The position numbers and the translations under genes were made by a program. This document shows positions 5,792 to 7,593 of a DNA stretch of 7,593 nt, in pieces (positions within the stretch are counted from its first letter, which is position 1; every line of letters begins with the position of its first letter). Source of the stretch: Aquirhabdus sp. (GTDB taxonomy: Bacteria; Pseudomonadota; Gammaproteobacteria; Pseudomonadales; Moraxellaceae). Where the stretch lies: the NCBI GenBank assembly GCA_030151145.1, contig JASLEL010000255.1:1-7593 (forward strand), written 5' to 3'. Below the pieces are notes generated by a model. The model worked only from the letters and a program-made list of their open reading frames with translations. It did no database searches and was not told where the DNA came from.

Positions 5792-5859
5792 ATTTCTTTT
5801 AAATGTCATGACTTATCCCTTATAGTGGGGCATTGACTTCATGATAAGAAATTATGGAT
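5785..5859. repeat. 14-base inverted repeat around a promoter-like element
   Basis: ATCCATAATTTCTT at 5785-5798 is the exact reverse complement of AAGAAATTATGGAT at 5846-5859, with 47 bases between. An inner pair, CTTATC at 5812-5817 and GATAAG at 5843-5848, adds to the symmetry. The right arm includes the probable Shine-Dalgarno (GGA at 5856-5858) of the gene starting at 5865. Confidence 0.6.
5798..5826 (+). promoter_or_regulatory. putative promoter of the large final gene
   Basis: TTTAAA at 5798-5803 (4 of 6) and TATAGT at 5821-5826 (5 of 6) are 17 bases apart, with a predicted start near 5833. The -35 overlaps the end of the left inverted-repeat arm. An alternative pair, TTGACT at 5834-5839 and GATAAA at 5857-5862, would place transcription at or after the start codon and is less likely. 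Confidence 0.45.
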
Positions 5860-5864
5860 AAACC

Positions 5865-7593
5865 ATGGAACAAAATACCACACAGGTCGTGCAAGGACTG
5901 CTGCAGCAACTCACCCAAAGCCTCATCCCAGCTTCACCCGCCCTGCCCGAGCAAGAGCTGCTGCATGCGGATCAACTGTTTGCCTGTAGGCTCGACTATA
6001 GCCTTGAGAGTCTAACGAGGCTTGAGCAACTGCTGACCTCACTCAAAGCGAAATATCCCACCAGCCAGCGTCTGCAAGTGCAGCCGGGCGGGCGTAATCT
6101 CTTGATCATGATCGGGCTATATCTCGGTGAGTATATGGCCCGCACGCTGGGCGTACGTGCCACATGGCTCAGCTATGACGAAGCGCGGGCGACAGTCTAC
6201 AAACACAATAACCGGCCACCGGCCCGCCTTGATGCTTACTTCGTCTGTATCAAAGTAGGATTTAACTCTTGTCCGATCGGCTATGTCGTATTGCGACTGG
6301 ACGATTTCAAGGTCCCGGTGGCGGATTTTGTCGCCCAGTCGATAAATCCGATTCATCATGATCTGGATGAAAACATGAACGCGCGTTGCATGGCCGCCCT
6401 CGCACGCCTGCGTGACAAAAACTTCGGCCCGGACGATTGCTATCAGGATGCACTGCGTCTGATCAACTTTGACGACTCGCTCAGGAGCGTCGCTGAGATC
6501 GATACCCTGATCGCCTGCATCCGCCAGACGGAAGGGCTGACCCGGGACGACTATGCCAGCTTTATCGACGATCCGCACAAGATCGAGTTTATCTACGCGC
6601 TGGGCTTTTATCTCGGCATGCTGATTGCCAAGCACGCCCGCTATAGCATCCGCTGGATCAACCGCACCCAACTCCTGAACAATGACGCCCGCCCAGACCT
6701 CCCCGGCCTAGACACACACCATTTAATCCATGCTCTGGTCTTTGTACTGGATAACAACCAGCGTTTTGGTCTGCCTTTAGATGTGCTGATCCATCTGCTG
6801 TTTGCCGAAGAGGCAGGCACTCAGGGTCAGACCTGTCTCAGCGTCGTCCAGCAAATGATTGACGGCCGCAAGGGCATACTGACCAACCTGACGCCGAAAG
6901 ACGTCACCCTGACCCTGCTGCCTGAGGACACCATCAGCGAGGCCCAGCGCAATCTGCTGACGCATGGTGGATATATGGCGGCTTATGTGAGCTACATGGT
7001 CTGCGACCGGCTCAGAGATGCAGACAGTGATGTCAACTTTGCACCTGTGCGTATGCGGCCTGATGAGTATGAAGGCCAAACGCTTGAGACCCTGATGGGC
7101 TGGGACAGCAAGACAGCATGCCACCGCTTCGAGCAGGACGCGCCCAAGCCACAGATTTTGATCTACGATGCCTATCTCAATCTGCCTACTGCCCGTATGG
7201 AGAGCTTTGCCATCCTGCTGCGCGGCGCAGGACTGGACTTGAAGATTGTCGTGCCCTATCAACTCAAAACGGCGACGTCATCATTTAAGGTCCATTCGGC
7301 CCTATTTGAGACTCATCTCCCCGTGAGTGCACCCGTACAGGAAGCGCTGATGGCGGCGTTCTATACCGAAGCCTTTCGCTTTGTTTCGCCATTTACCCAG
7401 CAAAGTCTATGGCAGGACTACTATGAAGAAAACCTGATCCCAGTACCCGACCAAACCCCGCCTGATGCCGCATTCCTCAGTGCACAGCATGCGCGTCTAA
7501 CTGAGGCTTTGCAGCATCGTGCAAACAAGCCTCGCACCCCGGCACCTACTGAAACAGACACGCCTAGCCCGACATCCGCCCCCTCAGCCGATC
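5865..7593 (+). CDS. large protein of unknown function with an internal duplication, 3' end missing
   Basis: The frame opens at ATG 5865, with GGA at 5856-5858 as a Shine-Dalgarno, and continues to the window edge without a stop: 576 codons seen. I do not recognise the protein. There is no signal peptide or transmembrane segment, so it is probably cytoplasmic. Residues 77-101 (GxYLG at 84-88, Trp101) and 239-264 (GxYLG at 247-251, Trp264) repeat the same pattern with identical Gly-to-Trp spacing. Each is followed by a similar hydrophobic strand region (about 122-140 and 287-305), suggesting duplicated domains of about 160 residues. A degenerate third copy may begin at GGYMA (368-372). The GxYLGE...W pattern recalls small alpha/beta domains of poorly characterised DUF families (inference). 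Residues 554-576 are a Pro/Thr/Ser-rich linker, so another domain may follow. Codon use looks like that of the neighbours. Confidence 0.8.
   Translation, partial: MEQNTTQVVQGLLQQLTQSLIPASPALPEQELLHADQLFACRLDYSLESLTRLEQLLTSLKAKYPTSQRLQVQPGGRNLLIMIGLYLGEYMARTLGVRATWLSYDEARATVYKHNNRPPARLDAYFVCIKVGFNSCPIGYVVLRLDDFKVPVADFVAQSINPIHHDLDENMNARCMAALARLRDKNFGPDDCYQDALRLINFDDSLRSVAEIDTLIACIRQTEGLTRDDYASFIDDPHKIEFIYALGFYLGMLIAKHARYSIRWINRTQLLNNDARPDLPGLDTHHLIHALVFVLDNNQRFGLPLDVLIHLLFAEEAGTQGQTCLSVVQQMIDGRKGILTNLTPKDVTLTLLPEDTISEAQRNLLTHGGYMAAYVSYMVCDRLRDADSDVNFAPVRMRPDEYEGQTLETLMGWDSKTACHRFEQDAPKPQILIYDAYLNLPTARMESFAILLRGAGLDLKIVVPYQLKTATSSFKVHSALFETHLPVSAPVQEALMAAFYTEAFRFVSPFTQQSLWQDYYEENLIPVPDQTPPDAAFLSAQHARLTEALQHRANKPRTPAPTETDTPSPTSAPSAD

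Noticed and set aside
5046..5859. Palindromes considered as ends of a miniature mobile element
   Set aside because: The repeats differ between the two regions, show no target-site duplication, and are better explained as control sites next to promoters.
5834..5862. TTGACT-17-GATAAA promoter-like pair
   Set aside because: It would start transcription at or after the ATG at 5865, requiring a leaderless or shifted start with no other support.
6117..6671. 184-codon minus-strand open frame inside the large final gene
   Set aside because: The opposite plus-strand frame is open for 576 codons with internal repeats and a ribosome site. The minus frame is its shadow, as is the one at 6777-7262.

Overview
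The window looks like chromosomal DNA of a gammaproteobacterium, most likely a member of the Moraxellaceae related to Acinetobacter. The main evidence is the omega subunit of RNA polymerase at 946-1218. Its start (MARVTVEDCL) and its unusual C-terminus ending in DFSF recall Acinetobacter omega more than the enterobacterial one; this comparison is from memory. By eye, base composition is moderately GC-rich in genes and AT-rich in the control regions at about 5040-5090 and 5755-5865. No tRNA, rRNA, CRISPR array, transposase or phage gene is visible.

Left part (1-3133, all plus strand): the 3' part of a Cro/C1-type helix-turn-helix regulator; a 264-base gap with three inverted repeats and the rpoZ promoter; rpoZ, closed by a perfect 32-base bidirectional terminator; an orphan branched-chain-amino-acid-type binding protein carrying a lipoprotein signal; and a small exported protein of unknown function with two cysteines. 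These look like independently transcribed genes rather than one operon.

Middle part (3134-4997, minus strand): a dienelactone-hydrolase-family protein and an alpha/beta hydrolase, each with a complete catalytic triad. A hairpin lies between the convergent genes ending at 3133 and 3242. The alpha/beta hydrolase is divergent from a TetR-family regulator (5150-5752). The space between them holds two near-identical 16-bp palindromes, GTGATA-N4-TATCAC, centred 23 bp apart. They overlap a plausible hydrolase promoter and the region just upstream of a plausible tetR promoter, so the TetR protein probably controls both genes.

Right part (5753-7593): an AT-rich control region with a 9-base direct repeat, a 14-base palindrome and 14-base inverted-repeat arms around a candidate promoter. 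It precedes a large gene that runs off the window (576 codons visible, no stop). I do not recognise this protein. It contains an internal duplication (Gly-x-Tyr-Leu-Gly, then Trp, with identical spacing at residues 84-101 and 247-264) and a Pro/Thr-rich tail at the window edge. This gene and its control region are the least explained part of the window.
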